Shown: positions 33,497 through 42,961 of the stretch, piece after piece
Layout: the number at the start of each line of letters is the position of its first letter
Numbering within the stretch: position 1 is the stretch's first letter
Origin: Ancylobacter defluvii
Lineage (GTDB): Bacteria; Pseudomonadota; Alphaproteobacteria; Rhizobiales; Xanthobacteraceae
Assembly: GCF_018390605.1 (NCBI RefSeq)
Contig: NZ_JAHBGD010000024.1
Coordinates: 887,911-951,910 of the forward strand
Length of the DNA: 64,000 bases
Direction of reading: 5' to 3'
Program-made: the position numbers and the translations under genes
The notes under the pieces: model-generated
What the model was told of the DNA's origin: nothing
The model's input: only the letters and a program-made list of their open reading frames with translations
Databases searched by the model: none

Positions 33497-34210
33497 ATGA
33501 GACTTTCGGCCCCGCTCTATCAGCTCAAGCGCCGGGCGCGCCTGCTGTCGCGCCGCGAGGAATTGCCGCTGCATGCGGCGCTGGACCGCGTCGCGGCCGA
33601 ACAGGGCTTTGCCAGCTGGAGCCTGCTGGCGGCCAAGGCGGCGATGGCGTCGCCGGCGAGCAAATTGTTCGCCCGGCTGCATCCGGGCGACCTGCTGCTG
33701 GTCGCGGCGCGTCCGGGCCACGGCAAGACGCTGCTGGCGCTCGAACTCGCGGTGGAGGCGATGACGCAAGGCCGCCCCGCCATGTTCTTCACGCTGGAAT
33801 ATGAGGAGCGGCAGGTCGCCGACCGTCTGCGCGCCCTCGGCGTCGAGCCGTCCCGGTTCGATGGCCTGTTCACCTGCGACTGTTCCGACGCCATCAGCGC
33901 CGGCCATGTCATGGCGGCGCTGGCCTCGGCGCCGGCCGGCACGCTGGCGGTGATCGACTATCTCCAGCTGCTCGACCAGAAACGCAGCAATCCGGAGCTG
34001 ATGACCCAGATCCGCCTGCTCCGTGCGTTCGCCCGCGAACGGCAGCTGATGCTGGTCTTTCTCTCGCAGATCGATCGTTCCTACGATCCGGCGGTCAAGC
34101 CGCTGCCGGATCTCACCGATGTCCGGTTGCCCAACCCGCTCGACCTGTCGCTGTTCAGCAAGGCCTGCTTCCTGAACGACGGCGCCGTCCGCTTCCACGC
34201 GGTCGGCTGA
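33497..34210 (+). CDS. DnaB-like RecA-fold ATPase, stand-alone
   Basis: A 237-residue protein. After an N-terminal helical region (HAALDRVAAEQGFASWSLLA) comes a DnaB-C/RecA-type ATPase: LLLVAARPGHGKTLLALELA (Walker A), AMFFTLEYEERQVADRL, LAVIDYLQLLDQKRSN (Walker B, DYLQLL as in DnaB) and LVFLSQIDRSYD. The primase-interacting N-terminal domain of DnaB is absent, so it is not a replicative helicase. Related genes are annotated as DNA helicase in alphaproteobacteria, without a known role. AGGAGG before the ATG at 33497 is a strong start signal. Confidence 0.8.
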   Translation: MRLSAPLYQLKRRARLLSRREELPLHAALDRVAAEQGFASWSLLAAKAAMASPASKLFARLHPGDLLLVAARPGHGKTLLALELAVEAMTQGRPAMFFTLEYEERQVADRLRALGVEPSRFDGLFTCDCSDAISAGHVMAALASAPAGTLAVIDYLQLLDQKRSNPELMTQIRLLRAFARERQLMLVFLSQIDRSYDPAVKPLPDLTDVRLPNPLDLSLFSKACFLNDGAVRFHAVG

Positions 34211-34305
34211 CGGACGGGACACGCCAGCGGCGCAGCGGCGGCTGGGGCCCTTTCCGATCAGGTGAAACACCTGATCGATAGGAAAGCGCCCGCGATTCAA
34301 CAAGC

Positions 34306-34356
34306 CGGAGCCTTTTCTCTTCGCGAAAATCGATCAACTTCGCGGAAAATGCTCTA
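34306..34356. repeat. Rhizobial REP-like element, inverted copy
   Basis: On the minus strand it reads CTAGAGCATTTTCCGCGAAG then a TTCGCG-containing arm, related to the element at 32014-32066. It overlaps the last codon and stop of the AmpG-like gene, and an extra dyad CGATCAGGTG/CACCTGATCG lies just left of it (34255-34280). Confidence 0.6.
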
Positions 34357-35706
34357 GCTTGCCGACTGTGCCGCCAGCTGGCGGAAATGCCCGCGCAGCT
34401 GCAAAAATGCCAGCAGCGCCAGCCCCGGCAGCGCCGCGAACGCCGTCAGCGCGAAGAACCATACCCAGCCGGTGTTCTGGGCGATGAACCCCGCCCCGGA
34501 GGCGAGGAAGGTCCGCCCCACCGCGGCCAGCGCGGTCAGCAGCGCATATTGCGTCGCGGTGTGCGCCCGCGCCCCGCACAGCGCCGAGATATAGGCGACG
34601 AAGATCACCGTGCCGATGGCGCCGGTGAAGTTCTCGACCACGATGGTCAGCGTCAGTGCCGCGAGGTCGACGCCGATCCAGGCCTGCCAGGAGAACACCA
34701 GGTTGGAGGCCATCTGCAAGATGCCGGCGATCCACAGGCTGCGGCCGAGCGGCAGCGCGCGGGCGATCAGCCCGCCGGCGAAGCCGCCGAGCAGCGCCGC
34801 CGCGAAGCCCACGCCCTTGACGATGCCGGCATAGGCTGCCTTGTCGAAGCCGATATCGATGACGAAGGCGCCGGTCAGCACCCCGGCAAAGGCGTCGCAG
34901 AATTTGAAGAATACCACAAACAGCAGGATGGCGACGGCGTCGCGGCGCAGCAGCATGTCGGAGAACGCGCCGACCGCGGTGTCCCAGATGCGCTTCACCA
35001 CATTCGCCTCGCGCGGCACCGCCTCGCCGCCGGCAGGCTCGCGGGCAAACAGAGCGGCACCGAGCCCGACCACCACCATCGCCGCCGCTGCCGCATAGCC
35101 CCAGGTCCAGACATCGGCGCGATCGACGCCGATCGCCTCGAACCAGGCGACCAGCAGGATCACCCCGGCGCCGGAGGCGAGCATGCCGACCCGGTAGGCG
35201 GCGACATAGCCGGCCATGCCGGCGGCCTGCTCGCGGGTTTCCAGGCTCTCGACGCGGAAGGCATCGACCACGATGTCCTGCGTCGCCGAGGCCATGGCGA
35301 CCAGGAAGGCGCCGAACGCCACCTGCCACGGCGCCGACACCGGGTCCTGGAAGCCGAGCCACACTATGGCGGCCACCAGCAGCAGCTGGGTGAACACCAG
35401 CCACCCCCGCCGCCGCCCGAGCAGGCGCGAGAGGATGGGGATGTCGAGCGCGTCGACCAGCGGCGCCCAGACGAACTTGAAATTGTAGGGCACGCCGACC
35501 AGGGCGAACAGGCCGATGGTGGCGAGGTTCACCTTCGCCTCCGCCATCCAGATGGTCAGCGTCGCCCCCGACAGCGCCAGCGGCAGGCCGGAGGAGAAGC
35601 CGAGCAGGATGACGATCAGCACCCGCGGCCGCAGATACACCGCGAGGCTGGCGAGGAAGCCGTCGGTCTCGTCGGCAGGCGCGGAACGGCTGGCGGTCTC
35701 GGTCAT
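34354..35706 (-). CDS. AmpG-like muropeptide permease (MFS)
   Basis: A 450-residue MFS protein with 12 to 14 transmembrane segments. LIVILLGFSSGLPLALSGAT, LTIWMAEAKVNLATIGLFAL and VPYNFKFVWAPLVDALDIPI are the AmpG signatures, and DIVVDAFRVESLETREQAAG follows. AmpG imports GlcNAc-anhydroMurNAc peptides from the periplasm for cell-wall recycling and beta-lactamase induction. The stop codon lies inside a REP-like element. Confidence 0.88.
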   Translation of the reverse strand: MTETASRSAPADETDGFLASLAVYLRPRVLIVILLGFSSGLPLALSGATLTIWMAEAKVNLATIGLFALVGVPYNFKFVWAPLVDALDIPILSRLLGRRRGWLVFTQLLLVAAIVWLGFQDPVSAPWQVAFGAFLVAMASATQDIVVDAFRVESLETREQAAGMAGYVAAYRVGMLASGAGVILLVAWFEAIGVDRADVWTWGYAAAAAMVVVGLGAALFAREPAGGEAVPREANVVKRIWDTAVGAFSDMLLRRDAVAILLFVVFFKFCDAFAGVLTGAFVIDIGFDKAAYAGIVKGVGFAAALLGGFAGGLIARALPLGRSLWIAGILQMASNLVFSWQAWIGVDLAALTLTIVVENFTGAIGTVIFVAYISALCGARAHTATQYALLTALAAVGRTFLASGAGFIAQNTGWVWFFALTAFAALPGLALLAFLQLRGHFRQLAAQSAS

Positions 35707-35825
35707 GGGCGAGGCCTCGGGTCGGCGGCGATTCAGGCGCGGCGATTCGCGATGCCGCCGGGAATGTCTAACCCGCCGCCGCCGCGCTGTCGCGCCGGCC
35801 CGGTTTTCGGCGGGAGATCGGCCGG

Positions 35826-36794
35826 TCAGCCGGGGTTTTCGGTCTCATCGTACACCTCACCGGCCTCATTGGCCTCGCCGGACGCCGCCGCCGCGACCAT
35901 CGCGTCGGGCGTCGCTTCCGGCATCGGGATGACGTCCACGGCGACCGAGAGCTTCTGCCGGCCGGAGCCGACCAGCACCCCGCCAATGGGGGCGACATCG
36001 GTATAGTCACGGCCATTGGCCAGCACCACATGGTCGGTGGAGACGATCAGCGCATTGGTGGGATCGAGCCCGACCCACTGGATTTCGGAGCCACACCAGA
36101 CACTTACCCAGGCATGGGTGGCGTCCGCCCCTTGCAGCCGCTCCTTGCCCGGCGGCGGCTCGGTGCGCAGGAAGCCGGAGACATAGGCCGCCGGCAGCCC
36201 GAGCCCGCGCAGGCCGGTGATCATGATATGCGCGAAATCCTGGCAGACGCCGCGCCGCATCTCGAACGCCTCGATGGCCGGGGTCGAGACATCGGTGGCG
36301 CGGCTGTCATAGGCGAAGTCGTCATAGATGCGGTGCATCAGCTCGAGGCACGCCTCCAGCATCGGCCGGCCGGGAGGAAAACTCTTTCTTGTCCAATCAG
36401 TTATCGGTTCCCGCAACGATACCGCCGGGCTGGGATAGACATGATGGACCGGCGAATTCGGGGTGAGATCCTCGCTATGTCCCACCGCCTCGCGCACCTC
36501 CTCCCAGCTGGGCCCGGCGGCTGGATCGTGTTCCGGCGACGGATCGACCTCCACCCGCGCCGAGGTGCGCACGGTGAAGCGGGTATGCGCGGTCTCGATG
36601 CGGATATGCGCGACCTGGTTGCCGAAGAAGTCGCGCGTCTCCACCCACTCCGCCGGCTCGGGATCGACGGCGATATGGCTGTCGGTCACCCGCTGCCCGG
36701 GCCGGCTCACCGGCACCATGCGCACGATATGTCGTGCCACCGGCACCGGCGAGGCATAGAGGTATGCGGTGGTCTGGTGAATGTCGTATTTCAT
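35826..36794 (-). CDS. Transglutaminase-like cysteine protease family protein
   Basis: A 322-residue protein: N-terminal bacterial transglutaminase beta domain (MKYDIHQTTAYLYASPVPVA) and a papain-fold core with Cys in RRGVCQDFAHIMI, His in ATHAWVSVW and Asp in WVGLDPTNA, a complete triad. The acidic tail after residue 290 is divergent. It is the third gene of a minus-strand cluster with an ATP-grasp/alpha-E protein (21 bases upstream) and a DUF2126 protein, a grouping predicted to make and process a peptide. Confidence 0.9.
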   Translation of the reverse strand: MKYDIHQTTAYLYASPVPVARHIVRMVPVSRPGQRVTDSHIAVDPEPAEWVETRDFFGNQVAHIRIETAHTRFTVRTSARVEVDPSPEHDPAAGPSWEEVREAVGHSEDLTPNSPVHHVYPSPAVSLREPITDWTRKSFPPGRPMLEACLELMHRIYDDFAYDSRATDVSTPAIEAFEMRRGVCQDFAHIMITGLRGLGLPAAYVSGFLRTEPPPGKERLQGADATHAWVSVWCGSEIQWVGLDPTNALIVSTDHVVLANGRDYTDVAPIGGVLVGSGRQKLSVAVDVIPMPEATPDAMVAAAASGEANEAGEVYDETENPG

Positions 36795-36814
36795 GGCGGC
36801 TGCTCAGCCCGCGT

Positions 36815-39328
36815 TCACGCCAGGAGGTCCCATGGCGTCTCGACCGGCGAGCGATGAATGAAGTAGCGCTCGGCGATGTCGTTCGACAACTCCATCAGCT
36901 GCATTTCCACCTCGGTAAGCCGGGCGTCGTCGAACTCGTTGGCGCCAAAGGCTTTCATCGAGGCGAGCAGCCGCGCGGCGAGACGCTCCTCCGGCAGCGG
37001 CGGCTCGTCGCCGTGATGAGCCGGCAGTTGGTCGAGATGCTCGGCGATGGCATCGATCTGATAGGCGAGCGAGCGCGGATTGACCGGGTCCAGCAGCACC
37101 ATGTCGAGCACCGGCGCCCGGCTCTCGGTCATCACATAGCGCGAGCGATAGGTGATCTGGCTGTCGCAAAGCTCCAGCAGCACATCGAGCGTCGAGGCGC
37201 TCACCGTCTCGCCCACCAGCGTGCGGGCGATGCGGGCGGTGGAGATGCCGCGCTCGATGCGCCGGCCGAGATCGAGAAACCGCCAGCCGGCCTGCCGGTT
37301 CATGTTCTCCGAGGCGAGGCCGGAAAAGGCGGAGAGCGAACGCAGCGCCCGCTCCAGCCTTTCATGCGATTCCGCCTCCGCTCCCTTGGCCGGCACCGGC
37401 TCGGCGAGCATCAGCGCCAGATCGGCCAGCGTGCGCCACGCATCGGGCGACAGGCGGTCGCGGATCACCGAGGCGGTCTGGCGGGTGGCCTCGACGATGC
37501 TCGGCAGCGCGCCGGAGAGGTCGCGGCGGGACAATGTGGCAAAGGCCTGGCGTGTGGTGCGGGCATGGGCGAGGTCGGCCGGCACCGCACCCCAGGTCTT
37601 CAGCAGATGGGTGAGCTTGGTCACCGAGGCGCTGTCCCCCTCGATGGTCGAGGACAACCGCCCGACCAGCGTGCGCAGGAGGCGCAGAGTAAGTTCGGCC
37701 CGCTCCACATAGCGGCCGAGCCAGAAGAAATTGTCGGCGGCGCGGCTCGGCAGCGGCCCGACCTGCCGGCGCACCTCGGCGGCGCCCGGCGCCGGCAGCA
37801 GCGTCGTCTGGTCCACCGGACCGGCGCCGAGCACCCAGACATCGGCCGAGCGCCCGCCGCGCTGCATGGTGACGGCACGGGAATCCCGGCTGTCGGAGAC
37901 GCGGCAGAAGCCGCCGGGCATTACCTGCCATCCCTTCTCGGTGGCGGCGACGAACAGCCGCAGGATGAAGGGGCGCGGCTCCAGCTGGCCATTGCGCCAC
38001 ACCGGCATGGTGGAGAGCCGCACCGCCTCCTGGGCGATGAAATCCACCCCGCGGGTCTGGATCGCCTTGAGAACCGCCTCGCGCCGGGCCGGCGTGAGGT
38101 CGGCGCCGATCACCGGCCCGTCGTCGAGCAGGCCCGGCAGGGTGCGGCCGAAGGCCGGGGCGATGACGAGGTCGTCGAAGCTGTCCAGCACCCGCTCCCG
38201 TTCGGCCTCCTGGCCGCACCACCAGGTGGCGACGTTGGGCAGCAGCAGATCCTCGCCGAGGATGCGCGGGCCGATCTTGGGCAGGAAGCTCATCATCAGC
38301 GGCGCCTCGATCAGCCCGGCGCCCAGCGCATTGGCAAGCGCCACCCCGCCGGCGCGCACGGCCTGTACCAGTCCGGGAATACCGAGCCGCGAGCGTGGAT
38401 TGAGCTCCAGCGGGTCGGCAAAGTCGGAATCGAGGCGGCGCAGCAGCACGTCGACCCGCTTCAGCCCGGCGACGGTGCGCACATAGACGGCATTGTCGCG
38501 CACCGTGAGGTCCTCGCCCTCCAGCAGCACGAAGCCGAGATAGCGGGCGAGATAGGCGTGCTCGAAATAGGTCTCGTTGAGCGGGCCGGGGGTCAGCAGC
38601 CCCACCCGCCCCTCGCCGGAACGGTCGAGCTTGGTCAGCCCGGCGCGCAGCCCCTGAAAATAGCCGGCCAGCCGCACGACATTCATCGAGCGCGACAGGT
38701 CCGGCAGCGAGCGGGAGATGGCGATGCGGTTCTCCAGCGCGTAGCCGGCGCCGGAGGGCGACTGGGTGCGATCGGACAGCACCCACCAGTGCCCGTCCGG
38801 CCCGCGGCCGAGATCGGCGGCATAGAGGCGCAGGAAGCTGCCGCCATGCGGATCGACACCAACCAATGGGCGCAGGAATTCCGGGCTACCGGCCACCGCC
38901 GCCGCCGGCAGGGCGCCGGAGCGCACCAGTTCGCCGTCGCCATAAATGTCCGCCAGCACGGATTCCAGCATCTGTGCCCGCTGGATCAGGCCACGCGACA
39001 GCGCCTGCCATTCGGTGTCGTCGATGAGGAAGGGCAGATGCGCGAGCGGCCAGGGGCGTTCGCCGCCGCCGGCATCGTCATAGACGCGGTAGAACACGCC
39101 GGAGCGGTAGAGATAGCGGTCGGCGGCGGTGAAGAGGCGGTTGACCTCCTCCACCCCCATCTCGGCGAGCCCGGCCAGCAGCGGCCCCCATTGCGGACGC
39201 AGCTTGCCCTCGGCGTCGACGAGTTCGTCATGCACACCGGGCAGCGGCCGATAACTGGCCAGCAGCGAATCCGCCGCTTCGGCCTCGAAGCGGCGCGTCA
39301 ACGCCTGCAGCTCGCTCCCTCCCGCCAT
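36815..39328 (-). CDS. Circularly permuted ATP-grasp protein fused to an alpha-E domain
   Basis: An 837-residue two-domain protein. The N-terminal half (about 70-470) is a circularly permuted type 2 ATP-grasp: YRVYDDAGGGERPWPLAHLP, SFLRLYAADLGRGPDGHWWV, LLTPGPLNETYFEHAYLARY. The C-terminal half (about 510-830) is the helical alpha-E domain (ADNFFWLGRYVERAELTLRL, LLLDPVNPRSLAYQIDAI). In other species the two halves are separate neighbouring genes. ATP-grasp proteins of this class are predicted peptide ligases. Neighbouring transglutaminases support peptide formation and processing. Confidence 0.92.
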   Translation of the reverse strand: MAGGSELQALTRRFEAEAADSLLASYRPLPGVHDELVDAEGKLRPQWGPLLAGLAEMGVEEVNRLFTAADRYLYRSGVFYRVYDDAGGGERPWPLAHLPFLIDDTEWQALSRGLIQRAQMLESVLADIYGDGELVRSGALPAAAVAGSPEFLRPLVGVDPHGGSFLRLYAADLGRGPDGHWWVLSDRTQSPSGAGYALENRIAISRSLPDLSRSMNVVRLAGYFQGLRAGLTKLDRSGEGRVGLLTPGPLNETYFEHAYLARYLGFVLLEGEDLTVRDNAVYVRTVAGLKRVDVLLRRLDSDFADPLELNPRSRLGIPGLVQAVRAGGVALANALGAGLIEAPLMMSFLPKIGPRILGEDLLLPNVATWWCGQEAERERVLDSFDDLVIAPAFGRTLPGLLDDGPVIGADLTPARREAVLKAIQTRGVDFIAQEAVRLSTMPVWRNGQLEPRPFILRLFVAATEKGWQVMPGGFCRVSDSRDSRAVTMQRGGRSADVWVLGAGPVDQTTLLPAPGAAEVRRQVGPLPSRAADNFFWLGRYVERAELTLRLLRTLVGRLSSTIEGDSASVTKLTHLLKTWGAVPADLAHARTTRQAFATLSRRDLSGALPSIVEATRQTASVIRDRLSPDAWRTLADLALMLAEPVPAKGAEAESHERLERALRSLSAFSGLASENMNRQAGWRFLDLGRRIERGISTARIARTLVGETVSASTLDVLLELCDSQITYRSRYVMTESRAPVLDMVLLDPVNPRSLAYQIDAIAEHLDQLPAHHGDEPPLPEERLAARLLASMKAFGANEFDDARLTEVEMQLMELSNDIAERYFIHRSPVETPWDLLA

Positions 39329-39406
39329 GGCCTCCTCGATTCAGGACCCCCACCCGCCTTACACGCCATCGCGATAGCCGGCGAGCCGCTTGCCCCCGAC
39401 AAGGCG

Positions 39407-42400
39407 TCAGATTCGCGCCGGCCTCCTCAGGTCGAGGGTCGCGGGGAATTCCGACGTCGGCTCCTCCGGCGGCACGAACAGATAGCCGGGAGTGTGGCCG
39501 TAATCCTGGAAGCGCGCCAGACGCCGGGCCTGTGCCTCGTAGGAATTCACCGGAAAAGTCTCGTAATTGCGCCCGCCGGGATGTGCGACATGATAGACGC
39601 AACCGCCGAGCGAACGGCTCGACCAGAGATCGACGATGTCGAAGGTGAGCGGCGCGTGCACCGGAATCGTCGGGTGCAGGCCGGATGCCGGCTGCCACGC
39701 CTTGAAGCGCACGCCGGCGACATATTCGCCGAAGCGGCCGGTGGGAATCAGCGGCAGGCGACGACCGTTGCAGGTGATGACGTGACGGGCGGGATTGAGA
39801 CCCTCCACCCGCGCCTGTAGCCGCTCGACCGAGGAATCCACGAAGCGCACCGTGCCACCGACCGCCCCCTCCTCGCCCAGCACATGCCACGGCTCCAGCG
39901 CCTGGCGGATCTCCAACTGCACCCCGCTGTGCTCGACCTGGCCGAAATAGGGGAAGCGGAACTCGCGCTGCGCCTCGAACCAAGCCGGATCGACATGATA
40001 GCCGGCACGGCTGAGGTCGCCGAGCACGTCCATGAAGTCGGTCCAGACGAAATGCGGCAGCATGAAGCGATCGGCGAGCGCAGTGCCCCAGCGGGTCAGC
40101 GCGCCCTCCTGCGGCTCCCTCCAGAACCAGGCGATGAGCGCACGCAGCAGCAATTGCTGCGCGAGGCTCATGCGCCAGTCCGGCGGCATTTCGAAGGAGC
40201 GGAACTCGACCAGCCCGAGCCGTCCGGTCGGGCCATCCGGCGAGAACAGCTTGTCGATGCAGATCTCGGAGCGGTGGGTATTGCCGGTGACGTCGGTAAG
40301 CAGGTTGCGGAACAGCCGGTCGACCAGCCAGGGCGGCGGCGCCTGACCCTTGCCCGGCGCCGGCACGTTGGCGAGGGCGATTTCCAGTTCATAGAGGCTG
40401 TCGTTCCGCGCCTCGTCAATGCGCGGCGCCTGGCTGGTCGGCCCGATGAACAGGCCGGAGAACAGGTACGACAGCGAAGGGTGGCGCTGCCAGTACAGCA
40501 CCAGGCTCTTGAGCAGGTCCGGCCGGCGCAGGAACGGGCTGTCGGCCGGCGTGGCGCCGCCCACCACCACATGGTTGCCGCCGCCAGTGCCGGTATGGCG
40601 GCCGTCCACCATGAACTTCTCGGTGCCGAGCCGGGTCTGGCGGGCATCCTCATAAAGATCGCGGGTGATCTCGACGCAGGTCTTCCAGTTCACCGCCGGA
40701 TGGACGTTCACCTCGATCACGCCCGGATCGGGGGCGACGCGGATGACATTGAGACGCGGATCGACCGGCGGCGCGTAGCCCTCGATATGCACCGGCAACT
40801 TCAGCTCGGCGGCGGTGACTTCGATAGCGGCGAGCAGTTCGAGATAATCCTCTAGCCGCTCGGTCGGCGGCATGAACACGCAGAGCCGGCCGTCGCGCGG
40901 CTCGACGGAAAGCGCCGTTCGCACCGAGCCGGTGCCGGTGAGGATCTGGTCGACCTTTTCCTGATGCCCCTCCTCACTCTCCACCCGCCGGTAGCGCTGG
41001 TGCAGTACCTCGGCGTCCGGCAATTCGCCCGTAATGGTCATCGGGTCGGCGGGGTTCACATAGGGGTAGAGCGCCGGCGGCACCCAGGGCAGGCTGGCGA
41101 GCGGCAGCCGGTAGCCGACCGGGCTGTCGCCCGGCACCAGCAGCAGCTTGCCGCGCCGGAACTGCCAGAGCTCGCTGATCCAGCCGAGCTGGCCACGCGC
41201 CTGCCAGCGCTGGACCGGCAGCACATAGCCGCTCGGCTTGCCGAGGCCGCGCGAAAACACCCGGGCGAGCCGGGCACGCTCTTCGGGATCCTCCAGCTTG
41301 GAATCGAGCGTGTCGACGTTTTCCGGCAGCTCGCCTTCCTTGACGATCCAGTGCGCGGCGTCCTCATAGGCCGGCTGGGCATAGGCTGAAGCGAGGCCGA
41401 GCCGCTCGGCAAGGTTCTCGGTGAACGCCTTGGCTTCGCCGATCGCGGCGCCGGTGTAGCTCTCGGCGGCGACGAGGGCGGGGTCGCGCCAGATCGGCTT
41501 GCCGTCCTTGCGCCAGTAAAGTGAAAAGGTCCAGCGCGGCAGGCTCTCGCCGGGATACCACTTGCCCTGGCCGTAATGCATCATGCCGCCGGGGGCGAAA
41601 CGCTTGCGCAGGCGGCGGATCAGGTCGTCCGCCCGCATGCGCTTGGTCGGCCCGACTGCCGCGGTGTTCCACTCGGCACTTTGATAGTCGTCGATGGAGA
41701 TGAAGGTCGGCTCGCCGCCCATGGTGAGGCGCACATCCTGCGCAGCGAGATCGGCATCCACCTTGTCGCCGAGCGCGTCGAGCGAGGACCAGGCATTCTC
41801 CGAGAAGGGCAGCGTGACACGCGGCTTCTCGGCGACGCGCGTGACCTTCATGTCAAAGTCGAACTCGGTCCTGGTGCCCTCCTCGGCGTTGAAGCCACCG
41901 GAAATCGGCGCGGCCGAGCGGTAGCTCGGCGTGGCGCACAGCGGCAGATGGCTCTCGCCGCAGAGGAGGCCGGAGGTCGGATCGAGGCCGATCCAGCCGG
42001 CACCGGGCAGATACACCTCGCACCAGGCATGCAGATCAGTGAAATCGACCTCGGTGCCGGTGGGCCCGTCCAATGCCTTCACGTCGGGCTTGAGCTGGAT
42101 GAGATAGCCGGAGACGAAGCGGGCGGCGAGGCCGAGCCGACGCAGAATCTGCACCAGCAGCCAGCCGGAATCGCGGCAGGAGCCGGCGGCGATGCTCAGC
42201 GTCTCATCCGGCGTCTGCACGCCGGGTTCCATGCGGATGAGATAGTTGACGTCGGACTGGAGCTGCTGGTTGAGCTGCACCAGATAGTCGACGGTCGGCT
42301 CGCCATCCTTCGGTCGCACCTTTTCGACATAGGCATCAAGCCGCGGCCCGCCCTCCTCGGCCTCGAGATAGGGGATCAGTTCCTTGGCGAGGTCGGGCGT

Positions 42401-42718
42401 GTAGGTGAAAGGCAGCTTCTCGGCATATTCCTCGACGAAGAAGTCGAAGGGATTGTAGACGGTCATGTCGGCGATGAGGTCGACCTCGACGCGGAACTCC
42501 GTCGTCGGCTCCGGGAAGACGAAGCGGGCCATCCAGTTGCCGAACGGGTCCTGCTGCCAGTTCACGAAATGATTCGAAGGCGTGACCTTGAGCGAATAGC
42601 TCTTCACCGGCGTGCGGCAATGCGGGGCCGGGCGCAGCCTGATGATCTGGGGGCCCAGCGTGACCGGGCGATCATACTGATAGGCCGTGACGTGATGCAG
42701 GCTCGCGAAAATGGTCAT
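39407..42718 (-). CDS. Transglutaminase-DUF2126 fusion protein
   Basis: A 1103-residue protein. Residues 1-270 are a transglutaminase module ([20 protein letters not shown]; catalytic Cys in [15 protein letters not shown], His in [12 protein letters not shown], Asp in [11 protein letters not shown]). The rest is DUF2126 ([60 protein letters not shown]). The HTGTGGNH motif suggests a carboxylate-amine ligase or glutamine synthetase-like fold. It is first in the cluster, with 78 bases before the ATP-grasp gene. It is probably cytoplasmic, since no signal peptide is seen. Confidence 0.93.
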   Translation of the reverse strand: MTIFASLHHVTAYQYDRPVTLGPQIIRLRPAPHCRTPVKSYSLKVTPSNHFVNWQQDPFGNWMARFVFPEPTTEFRVEVDLIADMTVYNPFDFFVEEYAEKLPFTYTPDLAKELIPYLEAEEGGPRLDAYVEKVRPKDGEPTVDYLVQLNQQLQSDVNYLIRMEPGVQTPDETLSIAAGSCRDSGWLLVQILRRLGLAARFVSGYLIQLKPDVKALDGPTGTEVDFTDLHAWCEVYLPGAGWIGLDPTSGLLCGESHLPLCATPSYRSAAPISGGFNAEEGTRTEFDFDMKVTRVAEKPRVTLPFSENAWSSLDALGDKVDADLAAQDVRLTMGGEPTFISIDDYQSAEWNTAAVGPTKRMRADDLIRRLRKRFAPGGMMHYGQGKWYPGESLPRWTFSLYWRKDGKPIWRDPALVAAESYTGAAIGEAKAFTENLAERLGLASAYAQPAYEDAAHWIVKEGELPENVDTLDSKLEDPEERARLARVFSRGLGKPSGYVLPVQRWQARGQLGWISELWQFRRGKLLLVPGDSPVGYRLPLASLPWVPPALYPYVNPADPMTITGELPDAEVLHQRYRRVESEEGHQEKVDQILTGTGSVRTALSVEPRDGRLCVFMPPTERLEDYLELLAAIEVTAAELKLPVHIEGYAPPVDPRLNVIRVAPDPGVIEVNVHPAVNWKTCVEITRDLYEDARQTRLGTEKFMVDGRHTGTGGGNHVVVGGATPADSPFLRRPDLLKSLVLYWQRHPSLSYLFSGLFIGPTSQAPRIDEARNDSLYELEIALANVPAPGKGQAPPPWLVDRLFRNLLTDVTGNTHRSEICIDKLFSPDGPTGRLGLVEFRSFEMPPDWRMSLAQQLLLRALIAWFWREPQEGALTRWGTALADRFMLPHFVWTDFMDVLGDLSRAGYHVDPAWFEAQREFRFPYFGQVEHSGVQLEIRQALEPWHVLGEEGAVGGTVRFVDSSVERLQARVEGLNPARHVITCNGRRLPLIPTGRFGEYVAGVRFKAWQPASGLHPTIPVHAPLTFDIVDLWSSRSLGGCVYHVAHPGGRNYETFPVNSYEAQARRLARFQDYGHTPGYLFVPPEEPTSEFPATLDLRRPARI

Positions 42719-42961
42719 GGCACCAACTGAAACTTAACAACGCGGACACGGGACGCCAGCCTACGCCGACGCGCCACCACCCCGGAAGGGGCAAGCGGTC
42801 TCCGTGGCATGGTCAACGCAGGAATCATGCCGCGCCCATTCTGGCGCTGCGGCAGGCGGCGGCGCGATCGAGGCGGGCCGACGCTCAGGGAATCGCCAAT
42901 GCCATGCCTGTTATCGAGGCAGGAGAAGCGCCCCGGAAACGCCGGGCAACTGCCTCGCGTC

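Noticed and set aside
36734..39820. Open frame of about 1000 codons on the plus strand opposite the ATP-grasp gene
   Set aside because: The composition is that of antisense of a high-GC gene, and the minus-strand protein has clear domains along its whole length.
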